A stretch of 64,000 nucleotides of DNA from Cyclina sinensis (lineage: Eukaryota > Mollusca > Bivalvia > Venerida > Veneridae), in NCBI GenBank assembly GCA_012932295.1, contig JAAONU010000013.1, positions 3,580,603 through 3,644,602 on the forward strand. The letters run 5' to 3'. The position numbers and the translations under genes are program-made. Shown piece after piece: positions 46,445 to 58,006 of the stretch (the stretch's first letter is position 1; every line of letters begins with the position of its first letter). Under the pieces are notes generated by a model. The model searched no databases. It had not been told where the DNA came from and worked only from the letters and a program-made list of their open reading frames with translations.

Positions 46445-46526
46445 GGTGAAGCCGAGTGGTTAAAAGGTCGGACTTGTAATCTAAGGATAGCTAGTCAAGA
46501 CACGAGTGCGAACCCCATCAGCGGCA
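46445..46526 (+). pseudogene. tRNA-Ser/Leu-like pseudogene or SINE head
   Basis: GCCGAGTGGTTAAAAGG (46451-46467) is a class II tRNA A-box region, and GAGTGCGAACCCCATC (46504-46519) a B box. The spacing fits a tRNA with a long variable arm. The loop CTTGTAA differs from the serine form at the anticodon, stems pair poorly and the acceptor ends do not match, so it is not functional. No clear SINE tail follows. Confidence 0.55.
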
Positions 46527-48207
46527 GTGTCGGCATCGGTTATTTCCTTCAGCAAGAAACTTTATTCTCATTACTTAGTACTGGTTGGTTCCAGGGACGG
46601 ATTTGAGAATGATTCTATTAGCTAAAAGCTTTCGTCACAGTCGAAATAAAATTGATTTGTATAAACTAACTTGAAAATAGAAATTGTACAAAATATGTTG
46701 TTTTAATGCAATAATAAAGAATGAGTCTGTCTTTGTGAATACAGACACAAGGATGAATTATAGTTACAAAAAATATATCTGTTCACTACGCCACTAAACC
46801 GTTAAACCATGAATATGATAGAGTACCAGTTGTTCTTCGGGTGTTATCTAGTGCAGACAAATTACAAAATATTTGAAATGATGTAATATCATACTGGAAT
46901 GTGGAATTCGAACAAAGATGTTACATGTAAGGTTTTATTTTTTGGATGTCGATAACATAGGAATTGTTATTTCAAAATCGAGTACACACCTTCAGAGACA
47001 AGTATCTTGGTATATTTTTCACCAAATCTGGGAATATTATGCGTTCAAGAAAATATTTAGTAGTAAAGCCCTTCATCTATTATAGGAGAATGTGTACTCC
47101 ATAGTTGATTAGTTGACTGTCAGGTCGGCAGCTCTCTTTGTTCCAATTTCAGAAATACACTCACACTGCTACTGCTACACAAAAATTCGTTTCCCGTTTC
47201 CTACCAGAGACGGTAATTCCTTAGATATAATTTTCTCTTAAACACAGACCGGGGAAAAAGGAAGATTACGAGGTGATTTTAAATAATTTATAATGACCAT
47301 TCTCTTCTACAGTTCTCTTCTACAGAAATAACTGTCCATGGATCTCAAATTCTCATTCTCTGTGGGAGGAAAAACATATTCTTGGAATTGTCATTCAAGG
47401 TTTAAATTTGAAATTTTGACATGTCTTGGGCTGCCTAGAAACTTTGGACAGTAAACTTAGCAACCCTTTTCAAACTTTCCGATCACTGAAGTCATCCTTG
47501 TTTCAATTTACTTAATGTGCTATCGATGGTTCCAAAATGTTTCTTGATCAATCGCAGCAAATCTATATAAAGTATAGTATTTAATGTACCTTGAAGGCTT
47601 ATTACCACTGCATGTGCATGTGTGATGGTATTTTCTTCATGCATACAATATAAACAATGAAAACATAACATTTCTTCAAGAAATAGATTGTAAATCTGAG
47701 TTTGTAAAAATTGGATTATATCCTGTCTATCATGGTTGCGCAACCAGGATAGAACAGAAAAAGACACAAAACAGTAGGATTTAAACAGACTAAAATCATT
47801 AAAAGGGTATAGATTGTTGAAATAAAGCAAAAGTAGACATTTTTAATATTCAAGTGCTGAATTGTGTCGCAGACGAAGAACACTTGATTATTATCCCAAT
47901 TTTTAATTTTAAAGGGAGACAATATGCAATTTTCATAAAAAGTGAAAGATCAAATGATTTTTTATGAGAATATAGTCATTCATATCTGGTCATTTTGTTG
48001 AAGAAAAGTGAATTCACATGATTTCACATCTTCAATAAAAGTGATTAAAACATGGATATAATTCAAATGTCCCCCTTTAAAATCTTTTTACATCCCATCT
48101 GTAAATAACTTGATTATATCATCAAAATGTACAACATGTACTACACACGTGTACAATTGTTTAGGTTAATTTATACACTGATTATTTATCTTATTTCAAA
48201 ACAATGT
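46527..48207. other. Interior of element F; no gene seen
   Basis: A+T-rich. Minus-strand frames of 112 and 68 codons (47492-47922) show no helicase, endonuclease or other recognised motif. Confidence 0.35.
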
Positions 48208-48475
48208 GCGCCGCCTTTGATGCTTTGCATCAAAATTAATCTTGTATTCAAATTGGACTAGCAGTTTCTAAGAAGAAGAATTTTAAAGCTTTCTGTTTAA
48301 ATATAAAGAAAATAAGCCTTGTCCCTGGTGGCCATGTTTTTTCATGGATTAGAGTAAATTTTACAATTTTTTATAGAGGATCATCCAAGGAACAGTTGTG
48401 CAAAATTATTTTCAGTTTGGACCAGCAATTTTTAAGAAGATTTTCAGCTGTCGCTGAGGTGAGTTAAAAAGGTAA

Positions 48476-49939
48476 ATTTGGTACATTATCTAAGTGAAAA
48501 AGATAATAATTACAACATAGTCAGTTATCAAACTTGGCAAGTGGTGTTAAATAGTTGTAATCTTTCATATATGTTTTATTTTCAAGTTAATATCTACACT
48601 GGTTTTAGAAATGTGCAAGAGAAATATACATTTTTAGATATTTTCTAAGTGAAAAAGGGACATAAAGATATAATCATGTTTTTCATGCACACAAATACCT
48701 GCTTTACAGGTTTATGGCCCATCATAGCAAAAAAAAGTAAAAGGCGAAGTTTGAAAGAAACACATTGGGTAGCGCTTAATTTGATTTTTGACAGGGGTAC
48801 TGACGAGTCTTGTCCTTTGCCTAACAATGTAAACTCTAATCAGTTTTGCAAGCGGTAGTATTGTAGCAAAGTTGACAAACTTGAATAATGTACGAGGTTT
48901 TGGACCTTGTCATTTACAGACTGCCAAAATTATACTGTTTAAGATCACTCTGTTAACTGAATGTGTTGCAGAAATGGAAACATGTCCTTTATTATTTCCA
49001 TGATAAAGTTTGAACTGAGAAAGCTGTAATAATTACATTGAAATATGGCACACAGTTTGCTTATATTCACTGCAGTAAGAAATTCATACATGTCTATATA
49101 GTCAGTTTTATCTCTCAAATAATTTTGCAGCCACCAGCTGATGTAAGTTTTACTGAAATTTGGACTAAATTGTGTCAGTGTGTAACTGACATCTATTTCT
49201 TTATTTTAGACATTTAAATGTCACAGAAAAAGGGCCTCTTGCTTAAAAAAAAAACAGAAAAAAAGAAAAAATAACTTCATAGCAGAAACAAACTTGTCTT
49301 CAATTGTTTAGTTAAAACGAAACAAAAAACGAGAAATTATTGCCATTCTTGCAAGCAAAATCTTTGGCAGGATTGCATGTCACTTGGAATAGAATCATTA
49401 TTTTGATTACAATCTTATCAGAACTATCAGGTAATGAATGTAAGATTTTACACCTAATTAAATGCTTTTCCTGGTGATGTTGAAACAAAAATAAATTTAT
49501 TAACTGCTTTGCAATTTTTAGATGTTTGAAATTTTGCAGAAGCAGTATCAATTACAGCCCAGAAATAAAAACTTAGAGATGGATATTTTTCATTTAAAAA
49601 TGAAATCAAATAATTGAAGCTTTTAGTTGCATTTCTAGCAATTTCAAGATTCTTGAGTGATGTTTATTTATATGTCTGTTTTGAGATGTTGACTGTCACT
49701 TTAAATCAATTTATATTGAACAGCTACTTGAGACAAAAAAAAGACTTACCATTAATCTGTCTGGATTAGATGTTTTATTGAACACACTGTTCCATTCCTT
49801 AGATCTGTCAAATATTCAAAAGATGCTCTTCTTTGGGAGATAAATTAATTTTCAGTGTTGATATACCGAAGCTGTATGAAATATGTATGGTTGCACAGAG
49901 ATGAGGTCCACAACTCTTTTTTTAAATTGCACACTATCT
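48476..49939. other. No gene seen
   Basis: A+T-rich unique sequence with a poly-A stretch near 49246-49270; nothing recognised. Confidence 0.4.
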
Positions 49940-50010
49940 GTTTTTGTTTATCTCGTTCCCGAAAGATACTAACTCGACGGAATGACTTAGTGTCTCGAGG
50001 GAACGAGTTA
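49940..50010. repeat. Palindromic CTCGTTCCC repeat, left part
   Basis: CTCGTTCCCGAAAGATACTA and CTCGAGGGAACGAGTTACTA are imperfect inverted copies. A related set lies just beyond the family A copy, at 52389-52680. Confidence 0.7.
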
Positions 50011-50062
50011 CTAATTCTAATTATTTACCTGTTTTTTTTTTTTAAATTTCACTTCTCTTTTT

Positions 50063-52386
50063 AGCTCACCTGAGCACAAAGTGCTCAGGGTGAGCTTTTC
50101 TGATCGGGCTTTGTCCGTCGTCCGTCAGTCCGTCCGTCCGTCGTCAACTTTTCATTCAAATGACATCTCCTCTGAAACCAATGGGGCAAATTTAATGAAA
50201 CTTGCCTGGGATGTTCCTTGCATGAAGCTCTACCAAGATTGTTCAAATGGTTCTGGTCCATTGCATTTCTGGTTCACTGGAGCTAAAAATAGATTTTATA
50301 AGTTGGATCTTTAAAAATCTTCTTCTCTGAAACCACAAGGCCTGGAGCTTTGATATTTGGTATGAAGCATCATCTAGTGGACCTCTACCAAGTTTGTTCA
50401 AATTATGTCCCTGGGGACAAAACTGACCCCACCCCAGGGGTCAGTTGATTTTACATAGAGTTATATAGGGAAAACTTGAAAATCTTCTTGTCAGAAACCA
50501 CAAGGCCTAGAGTTAAGATATTTGGTATGTAGCATTGTCTAGTGGACCTCTACCAAGTTTGTTCAAATCATGGCCTCTGGGTCAAAAATGGCCCCGCCCC
50601 GGGGGTCACTTGTTTTACATAGAGTTATATAGGAAAATCTTAAGAAAATCTTCTTGTCAGAAACCGTAAGTTATAGAGCTTAGATATTTGGTGTGTAGCA
50701 TTGTCTAGTGGACCTCTACCAAGTTTGTTCAAATCCTGTCCTCTGGATCAAAAATGGCCCCGCCCCAGGGGCCACTAGTTTTACATAGAGTTATATAAGA
50801 AAATCTTAAAAAATCTTCTTGTCAGAAACCGTAAGTTATAGAGCTTAGATATTTGGTGTGTAGCATTGTCTAGTTGACCTCTACCAAGTTTGTTCAAATC
50901 CTGGCCTCTGGGTCAAAAATGACCCCGCCCCAGGGGCCACTAGTTTTACATAGAGTTATATAGGAAAATCTTAAAAAATCTTCTTGTCAGAAACCGTAAG
51001 TTATAGAGCTTAGATATTTGGTTTGTAGCATTTTCTAGTGAACCTCTACCAAGTTTGTTCAAATCCTGTCCTCTGGGTCAAAACTGGCCCCGCCCTAGGG
51101 GCCACTAGTTTTACATAGAGTTATATAGGAAAATCTTAAAAAAATCTTCTTGTCAGAAACCGTAAGTTATAGAGCTAAGATATTTGGTGTGAAGCATTGT
51201 CTAGTGGACCTCTACCAAGTTTGTTCAAATCCTGGCCTCTGGGTCAAAAATGACCCCGCCCCAGGAGCCACTAGTTTTACATAGAGTTATATAGGAACAT
51301 CTTAAAAAATCTTCTTGTCAGAAACCGTAAGTTATAGAGCTTAGATATTTGGTGTGAAGCATTGTCTTGTGGACCTCTACCAAATTTGTTCAAATCCTGG
51401 CCTCTGGGTCAAAAATGGCCCCGCCCCGGGGGTCACTTGTTTTACATAGAGTTATATAGGAAAAACTAAAAAATCTTCTTGTCAGAAACCACAAGGCCTA
51501 GAGTTAAGATATTTGGTATGTAGCATTGTCTAGTGGACCTCTACCAAGTTTGTTCAAATCCTGGCCTCTGGGTCAAAAATGGCCCCGCCCCGGGGGTCAC
51601 TTGTTTTACATAGAGTTATATAGGAAAATCTTTAAAAAATCTTCTTATCAGAAACTGTAAGTTATAGAGCTTAGATATTTGGTGTGTAGCATTGTCTAGT
51701 GGACCTCTACCAAGTTTGTTCAAATCCTGGCCTCTGAGTCAAAAATGGCCCCGCCCCAGGGGCCACTAGTTTTACATAGAGTTATATAAGAAAATCTTAA
51801 AAAATCTTCTTGTCAGAAACCGTACGTTATAGAGCTTAGATATTTGGTGTGTAGCATTGTCTAGTGGACCTCTACCAAGTTTTTTAGAAAAAAGTCTCTA
51901 GGGTCACTATTGGCCCCGCCCGAGGGGTCACAAGTTTTAAATAACAATATAGAAGAAAATCTTTAAAAATCTTCTTGTCTGAAACCACAAGACCTAGAAT
52001 TTTAAAATTTGGCATGAAGGAAGCTTTATCAAGCTTTTTCAAATTATTGGATTAGGTTAAAGGTCACGGAGGCTAAAAGTAGATTTATCTACTGTACCTC
52101 ATAGAGCTTTCATTTATTGATCAATATCTTTGATATTCAGTATAGAGGTTCCTTGCTTGGACCTCTACCCATGGGTAGGGTTTGAGGTCACTGGGTCAAG
52201 GTCAAGGTCACCATAGCTTATAATAGATATTTCTACTTTCTGTCATAGAGCCTTTATTTATTGACTGATATTTTACATATTTGGTTTGTAGGCACTTACA
52301 TATTTTCAATTAAAAAATGAAATACTGCTTAACAGCAAACCTAAGTACTCAGGTGAGCGATCCAGGGCCATCATGGCCCTCTTGTT
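50063..52386 (+). mobile_element. Family A hairpin-type element, copy 3 (complete)
   Basis: 2324 bp with the same parts as copy 2: head hairpin from 50064, GTCC stretch (about 50115-50145), ~11 core units of ~165 bp (50352 to about 52000), TACTCAGGTGAGC (52346-52358), hairpin GGGCCATCATGGCCC (52365-52379) and TCTTGTT. The first ~250 bp are almost identical to copies 2 and 4. The 77-codon frame over the head is shared with copy 2 but stops at the core and is not a gene. Confidence 0.92.
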
Positions 52387-52388
52387 TT

Positions 52389-52680
52389 TATCTTGTTCCC
52401 ATGAGATACTAACTCAAGGGAAAGACTTAGTATCTCATGGGAATGAGACAATAAGTTGTTCCCATAACATAGCTAACTCGTTCCCATGAGTTAATAAGTT
52501 GTTCCCTCAACATAGCTAACATGCACTGTTCTTTTTTGTATAACACGATTCTTTTTATTTATTTTTTTATTGTGCCACTCTTTTTTTCTTGAATGAATTA
52601 CTTTTTTTTCAGATTTGCACTTCTTTTTTTTATTCTCATTCCCATGACTTAGTAACTCATTCCCATGAGTGAGTGAGGGC
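52389..52680. repeat. Palindromic GTTCCCATGAG repeats, right part
   Basis: TTGTTCCCATGAGATACTAA, CTTAGTATCTCATGGGAATG, CTCGTTCCCATGAGTTAATA and CATTCCCATGAGTGAGTG are alternating inverted and direct copies of one motif. With 49940-50010 they appear to be a single locus split by family A copy 3. Confidence 0.75.
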
Positions 52681-54738
52681 ATATTGTAATGGTGTTTTAA
52701 AAATTTCTTTTGACATTTTGTATTCACATCTGGTGATTAATCGTATTTGGTCTTCTCAATTGGAAAGAAAATATTGACAACATTTATGAAGACAGATGTT
52801 CAACTTGCAGTTCTCCCAAGTAATATTAAGCTTAAGAGGTCTAAGAAAATTGAACTCATCTGGAGACGTGTACTGTTGATTGCAGACCTTTGATTTTTTT
52901 TATCTGTCTTCCATGATCAAAAGTGCATCAGTTGTTAACCTGATATAATACCGTTGACAGCGGAGATCATTGACATCAAGTCATCTAGTCAACATTTTTA
53001 TTGCAGTTATGATGTTCATTTCTCAAATTATTTTTTCTCAAATAAGTGTTTTTTATTATTTATTTATTTATTTGCCTGCATGTTCTTTTCATAAGATAAT
53101 TGATGTTGCTGTGAAATTATTTGTAAATGTCACATAAATTACAGGCAAAGACATACAAGAAATACCGTAATGGATTTAGCAACATAAAAAGATCACTGTA
53201 TCCAGATCATGTCCCTGTTAATGTCTTAATTACATTATTAAGGTAATAAATACAAGCCATACAATGCTAATGTAAGGACAATAAAATAAGAGCAGAAAGT
53301 AATTTTTATCATAAAATTAAGAAAGAAGCATCAGTGTAATCCAAGATATTAAGGGTAATTTTTGAGACTGTACCATATATTCATAAAGCTGTCAACAGTA
53401 ACTAAGAAGTAATGAAACATAGTCTAAAACTGAAATTATTTTTATTCATTTATTTTTACAAGACTTTACCTAACCATAACATGCTTTTCAGAACATTTAT
53501 GCTTGAAAATAAGTCAAAAATCTGAAAATATTGTCCAGAGTTCAGTGTAGAAATTCAAGGTTCCAAAGAGCAAACAAAATTTTGGAACTGGAGAATCCAT
53601 TTGGTTTAGGAAGAATTCCGGTTTAGAAAAGTTCTTATTAACAAGGCTTTACTAGTTATAGATATAGATTATAATTATCGTAGAACAGCTTAATCTAAAA
53701 AGCTAAAAATTAAGAGTATAGTTGAGCTTGAAGAGAAGATGATGACTATTTTGGACACAATACTGTCTTGAAGGGTCAGTATCACATGTCCCTGAACTAT
53801 GAAAAGACTTTTAAATCAGTAAGTAAAAAACAAAACAACAACTAGACCATGCAAGAATCTTTGTGTTGCACTGAGGATAGTTAGGTATGGTGAGAAGGTG
53901 AACAAGTGCTGAAGGTCAGATTCACCATGTCCATGTTTAAGTAAAAGAGGTGTACGTGTTTCATAAACATTTCTTCTTTATTTATTTGTCTCCATAAAGC
54001 TCACAGTAAGTTATATAGCGGTGATTTAACAAGTTCACTGACCTAATTGTGTTACTGTATCTGGCGTCCATCATGGAATACTTGATAATATCATTACAAT
54101 ACTGTTTCATCACATTTATGCCAGCTTATTTACCTTGCTAATACTGAAATGATTGCATAAGTTATTTGCTTTAATGAGTTAGAAGAAATTCCCTTATGAC
54201 TCTCATGAATATTTCATTTCACTGTAATCTAAGGTCATTCAACATAGACATTTGTCTATCTTTTTGTTAACTTACACCAAGCTGGATGTAATACTCTAGA
54301 AACAAAAATCATTTATTATGCACAAGTATTACTAAGGCCTTACTTACCGAAACAGGATAATGAATATTTTATTCAGACAAGTATTAGCATTTCCAAAAAT
54401 GCTTGAAATCGCCGTTCAGCCATGCATTTCGTCTTATCCATAGATGAATGTATTTCATGTTCTTCATTCATTAATTTGATAATCTTACAACATGCTTTGC
54501 ACTGAAAAGCGAAGTTATATTTTATAATTTTCACACTGAAATTATAAAGTAGACGAAATATACATTGTAATTTTTATTGTAGCTGGACTATTTTTGAAAG
54601 CGGACGATTTGGTTTCTTTATGAAAACATCCCAATATCTTTATACATCATGTTAAAATTTGCAGCATTAAAGCCTTGTAAATATTGCTTTGTTGTAAACC
54701 AGTCTACGCATAATTAATTGACTATTTGCGTAGTTTTT
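52681..54738. other. No gene seen
   Basis: A+T-rich unique sequence with a short TTTA run near 53056-53071; nothing recognised. Confidence 0.4.
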
Positions 54739-56913
54739 AGCTCACCTGAGCACAAAGTGCTCAGGGTGAGCTTTTCTGATCGGTCTTTGTCCGTCGTCCG
54801 TCGTCCGTCCGTCCGTCCGTCCGTCCGTCGTCAACTTTTCATTCAAACGACATCTCCTCTGAAACCAATGGGGCAAATTTAATGAAACTTGCCTGGGATG
54901 TTCCTTGCATGAAGCTCTACCAAGATTGTTCAAATGGTTCTGGTCCATTGCATTTCTGGTTCACTGGAGCTAAAAATAGATTTTATAAGTTGGATCTTTA
55001 AAAATCTTCTTCTCCGAAACCACAAGGCCTGGAGCTTTGATATTTGGTATGAAGCATCATCTAGTGGACCTCTACCAAGTTTGTTCAAATTATGTCCCTG
55101 GGGACAAAACTGACCCCACCCCAGGGGTCAGTTGATTTTACATAGAGTTATATAGGGAAAACTTGAAAATCTTCTTGTCAGAAACCGCAAGGCCTAGAGT
55201 TAAGATATTTGGTATGTAGCATTGTCTAGTGGACCTCTACCAAGTTTGTTCAAATCCTGGCCTCTGGGTCAAAAATGGCCCCGCCCCGGGGGCCACTAGG
55301 TTTACATTGAGTTATATAGGAAAATCTTAAAAAATCTTCTTGTCAGAAACCGTAAGTTATAGAGCTTAGATATTTGGTGTGTAGCATTGTCTAGTGGACC
55401 TCTACCAAGTTTGTTCAAATCCTGGCCTCTGGGTCAAAAATGACCCCGCCCCAGGGGCCACTAGTTTTACATAGAGTTATATAGGAAAATCTTAAAAAAT
55501 CTTCTTGTCAGAAACCGTAAGTTATAGAGCTTAGATATTTGGTGTGTAGCATTGTCTAGTGGACCTCTACCAAGTTTGTTCAAATCCTGTCCTCTGGGTC
55601 AAAAATGACCCCGCCCCAGGGGCCACTAGTTTTACATAGAGTTATATAGGAAAATCTTAAAAAATCTTCTTGTCAGAAACTGTAAGTTATAGAGCTTAGA
55701 TATTTGGTGTGTAGCATTGTCTAGTGGACCTCTACCAAGTTTGTTCAAATCCTGTCCTCTGGGTCAAAAATGACCCCGCCCCGGGGGTCAATTGTTTTAC
55801 ATAGAGTTATATAGGAAAATCTTAAAAAATCTTCTTGTCAGAAACCGTAAGTTATATAGCTTAGATATTTGGTGTGTAGCATTGTCTAGTGGACCTCTAC
55901 CAAGTTTGTTCAAATCCTGGCCTCTGGGTCAAAAATGGCCCCGCCCCGGGGGTCACTTGTTTTACATAGAGTTATATAGGAAAAACTAAAAAATCTTCTT
56001 GTCAGAAACAAGAAGGCCTACAGTTAAGATATTTGGTATGTAGCATTGTCTAGTGGAGCTCTACCAAGTTTGTTCAAATCATGGCCTCTGGGTCAAAAAT
56101 GGCTCCGCCCCGGGGTCACTTGTTTTACATAGAGTTATATAGGAAAATCTTAAAAAAATCTTCTTATCAGAAACCGTAAGTTATAGAGCTTAGATATTTG
56201 GTGTGTAGCATTGTCTAGTGGACCTCTACCAAGTTTGTTCAAATCCTGGCCTCTGAGTCAAAAATGGCCCCGCCCCAGGGGCCACTAGTTTTACATAGAG
56301 TTATATAAGAAAATCTTAAAAAATCTTCTTGTCAGAAACCGTAAGTTATAGAGCTTAGATATTTAGTGTGTAGCATTGTCTAGTGGATCTCTACCAAGTT
56401 TGTTAGAAAAATGTCCCTGGGGTCACTATTGGCCCCGCCCGAGGGGTCACAAGTTTTAAAAAACAGTATAGAAGAAAAATCTTTAAAAATCTTCTTGTCT
56501 GAAACCACAAGACCTAGAATTTTAAAATTTGGCATGAAGCAAGCTTTATCAAGCTTTTTCAAATTATTGGATTAGGTTAAAGGTCACGGAGGCTAAAAGT
56601 AGATTTATCTGCTGTACCTCATAGAGCCTTCATTTATAGACCAATATCTTTGATATTCAGTATAGAGGTTCCTTGCATGGACCTCTACCCATGGGTAGGG
56701 TTTGAGGTCACTGGGTCAAGGTCAAGGTCACCATAGCTTATAATAGATATTTCTACTTTCTGTCATAGAGCCTTTATTTATTGACTGATATTTTACATAT
56801 TTGGTTTGTAGGCACTTACGTATTTTCAATTAAAAAATGAAATACTGCTTAACAGCAAACCTACAGCCAAAGTACTCAGGTGAGCGATCCAGGGCCATCA
56901 TGGCCCTCTTGTT
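54739..56913 (+). mobile_element. Family A hairpin-type element, copy 4 (complete)
   Basis: 2175 bp. The head hairpin starts at 54740. The GTCC microsatellite is the longest in the window (54789-54829). About ten ~165-bp core units span 55035 to about 56520. The 3' parts are TACTCAGGTGAGC (56873-56885), GGGCCATCATGGCCC (56892-56906) and TCTTGTT. It carries a 6-bp CAGCCA insertion just before TACTCAGG compared with the other copies. Confidence 0.92.
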
Positions 56914-57065
56914 TTATTTGGTGCCAGGAACCAACAATCGTATTCAGATAAATCAAGTTGTTTTGTTGTCTCAACAGGCAATGTTAACAGAGTTTCGATT
57001 GGATATGTCACAGCCACCTAAATCTTTCTTTCAAATGATGGCTGATTGATAGACATTTTATTAAA

Positions 57066-57390
57066 CTCCTGAAACGAAGTTTGGGGGGTATATAGGAGTC
57101 ACCTGGTGGTTGGTCTTCGGGCGGGCGGTCCATTGCAATTTCCTTGTCCGGAGCATAACTTGAAAAGGAAGGCAATGAAATTTGGACTGTGTGTACAGCT
57201 TTTCATTCCGATTTCAAAGATGTCATCTCATGACCTATATTTTGACCTACTGACCTACTTTTTGTTTTTGGAGCTATGGCAAAATTGAAATTGAATTGGT
57301 CCATTTCTGTGATATGCATCATTACATTCATAAAAATTTCTTTCATCTTTGAACCCAGGTGAGCGCTTTAGGACCATTGGCCCTCTTGTT
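57066..57390 (+). mobile_element. Hairpin-headed element D2 with a family A-type tail
   Basis: The head CTCCTG-AAAC-GAA-GTTT-GGGG (57066 onward) continues GGTATATAGGAGTCACC as in D1, and CTTGTCCGGAGCATAACTTG (57144) matches D1 and family B cores. The 3' end, CCCAGGTGAGC then GGACCATTGGCCC and TCTTGTT (57355-57390), matches family A, not D1. Only one partial core unit is present. Confidence 0.75.
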
Positions 57391-58006
57391 TAACTTTATT
57401 TATTACTAGAAAAATGTATACTTAACAAAAGCTAGATACAGTTCTTCAATACCATAAGAATATTATATGTACAATTTAAACAGAATAAATACGCGATATT
57501 GCCCTGACCTAATCAAGCGTATATAAAACACGGAAAAATCCTGATCAAACTCCTCGCACCGGTCACATCACGCTTTGCTACTTTTACTGTACTAATCAGG
57601 AGAAGTAACCCCTGCGGGGAGTTGGTATCCTGATTAGAATCGCCCGAAAGCAAGCATTTATTTTTTTCTTTAAGTGCAAATTTTGGAAAAAACAAACAAA
57701 CCATACTCTTATTTATACTACATTCTCTAGTTAAAAATGATATGTAGCAAAAAATATTGTGATTATCCTGTATTTATCCTACATGAGCTGAAGACTGGTA
57801 CTGAGATCGTACATTGATGATGGTATGTTTCATTTGTAAGAATAAGTAACCCGACAAACATGGCGGTTGGGCGAGTCCATTTACGCATCCCTTGCTGAAG
57901 AATTTTGACGTCCATTTTGTTATCATGTGCTTTGAAATGCTTTGCTTTGATTGGCTAAAGGCAGGCGGTGTACAGGCAAAACTGTTCAAATCTTGTTAAT
58001 TGTCTA
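57391..58006. other. No gene supported; hairpin and CCAAT-containing stretch
   Basis: A hairpin with perfect 10-bp outer arms CTAATCAGGA/TCCTGATTAG lies at 57592-57637, with inner complementarity CCCC-TGC-GGGG. The minus frame through it (57513-57704) has no recognised domain. A GATTGGCTAAAG word lies at 57948. Confidence 0.35.
57592..57637. repeat. 46-bp hairpin
   Basis: Arms CTAATCAGGA and TCCTGATTAG are perfect; the inner part AAGTAACCCC-TGC-GGGGAGTTGG pairs with few mismatches. It resembles the head hairpins of the element families but no tail was matched to it. Confidence 0.75.

Larger units (their letters stand above)
44366..48245 (+). mobile_element. Family F hairpin-type element, interrupted by a MITE
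   Basis: The head GGCGGCGCC-GAGAAC-GGCGGCGCC is a perfect hairpin (44366-44389). At the far end GCGCCGCC (48208-48215) mirrors the head, followed by hairpin TTTGATGC-TTT-GCATCAAA (48216-48234) and a tail ATTAATCTTGT. The 3880 bp include the nested MITE 44710-46413, leaving about 2.2 kb. Unlike A, B and C, no tandem core or GTCC stretch is seen, so the pairing of these two ends rests on the inverted repeat, the 3' hairpin and the restored host repeat. No Rep/helicase frame is visible. Confidence 0.7.
42477..48475 (-). mobile_element. Repeat I: host element split by insertions B and F
   Basis: Units containing TGCCAAATTATTTTCAAAGT, GGACCAGCAGTTT and AAGAAGATTTTTAAAGTTT occur at 42477-42697, 44009-44365 and 48246-48475. 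They are separated by element B (42698-44008) and element F (44366-48245); joining the three pieces restores continuous units. At the right end GCTGAGGTGAGTTAAAA, read on the minus strand, resembles a family A head (TTTTAGCTCACCTGAGC), so repeat I probably runs on the minus strand. Its left boundary is unclear next to element G. Confidence 0.65.

Noticed and set aside
46445..46526. Functional tRNA-Ser gene
   Set aside because: The anticodon position is changed and the stems pair poorly; it is called a pseudogene.
44366..48245. Autonomous Helitron coding region within element F
   Set aside because: No long frame and no Rep or helicase motif was visible in the 2.2 kb that belong to F.
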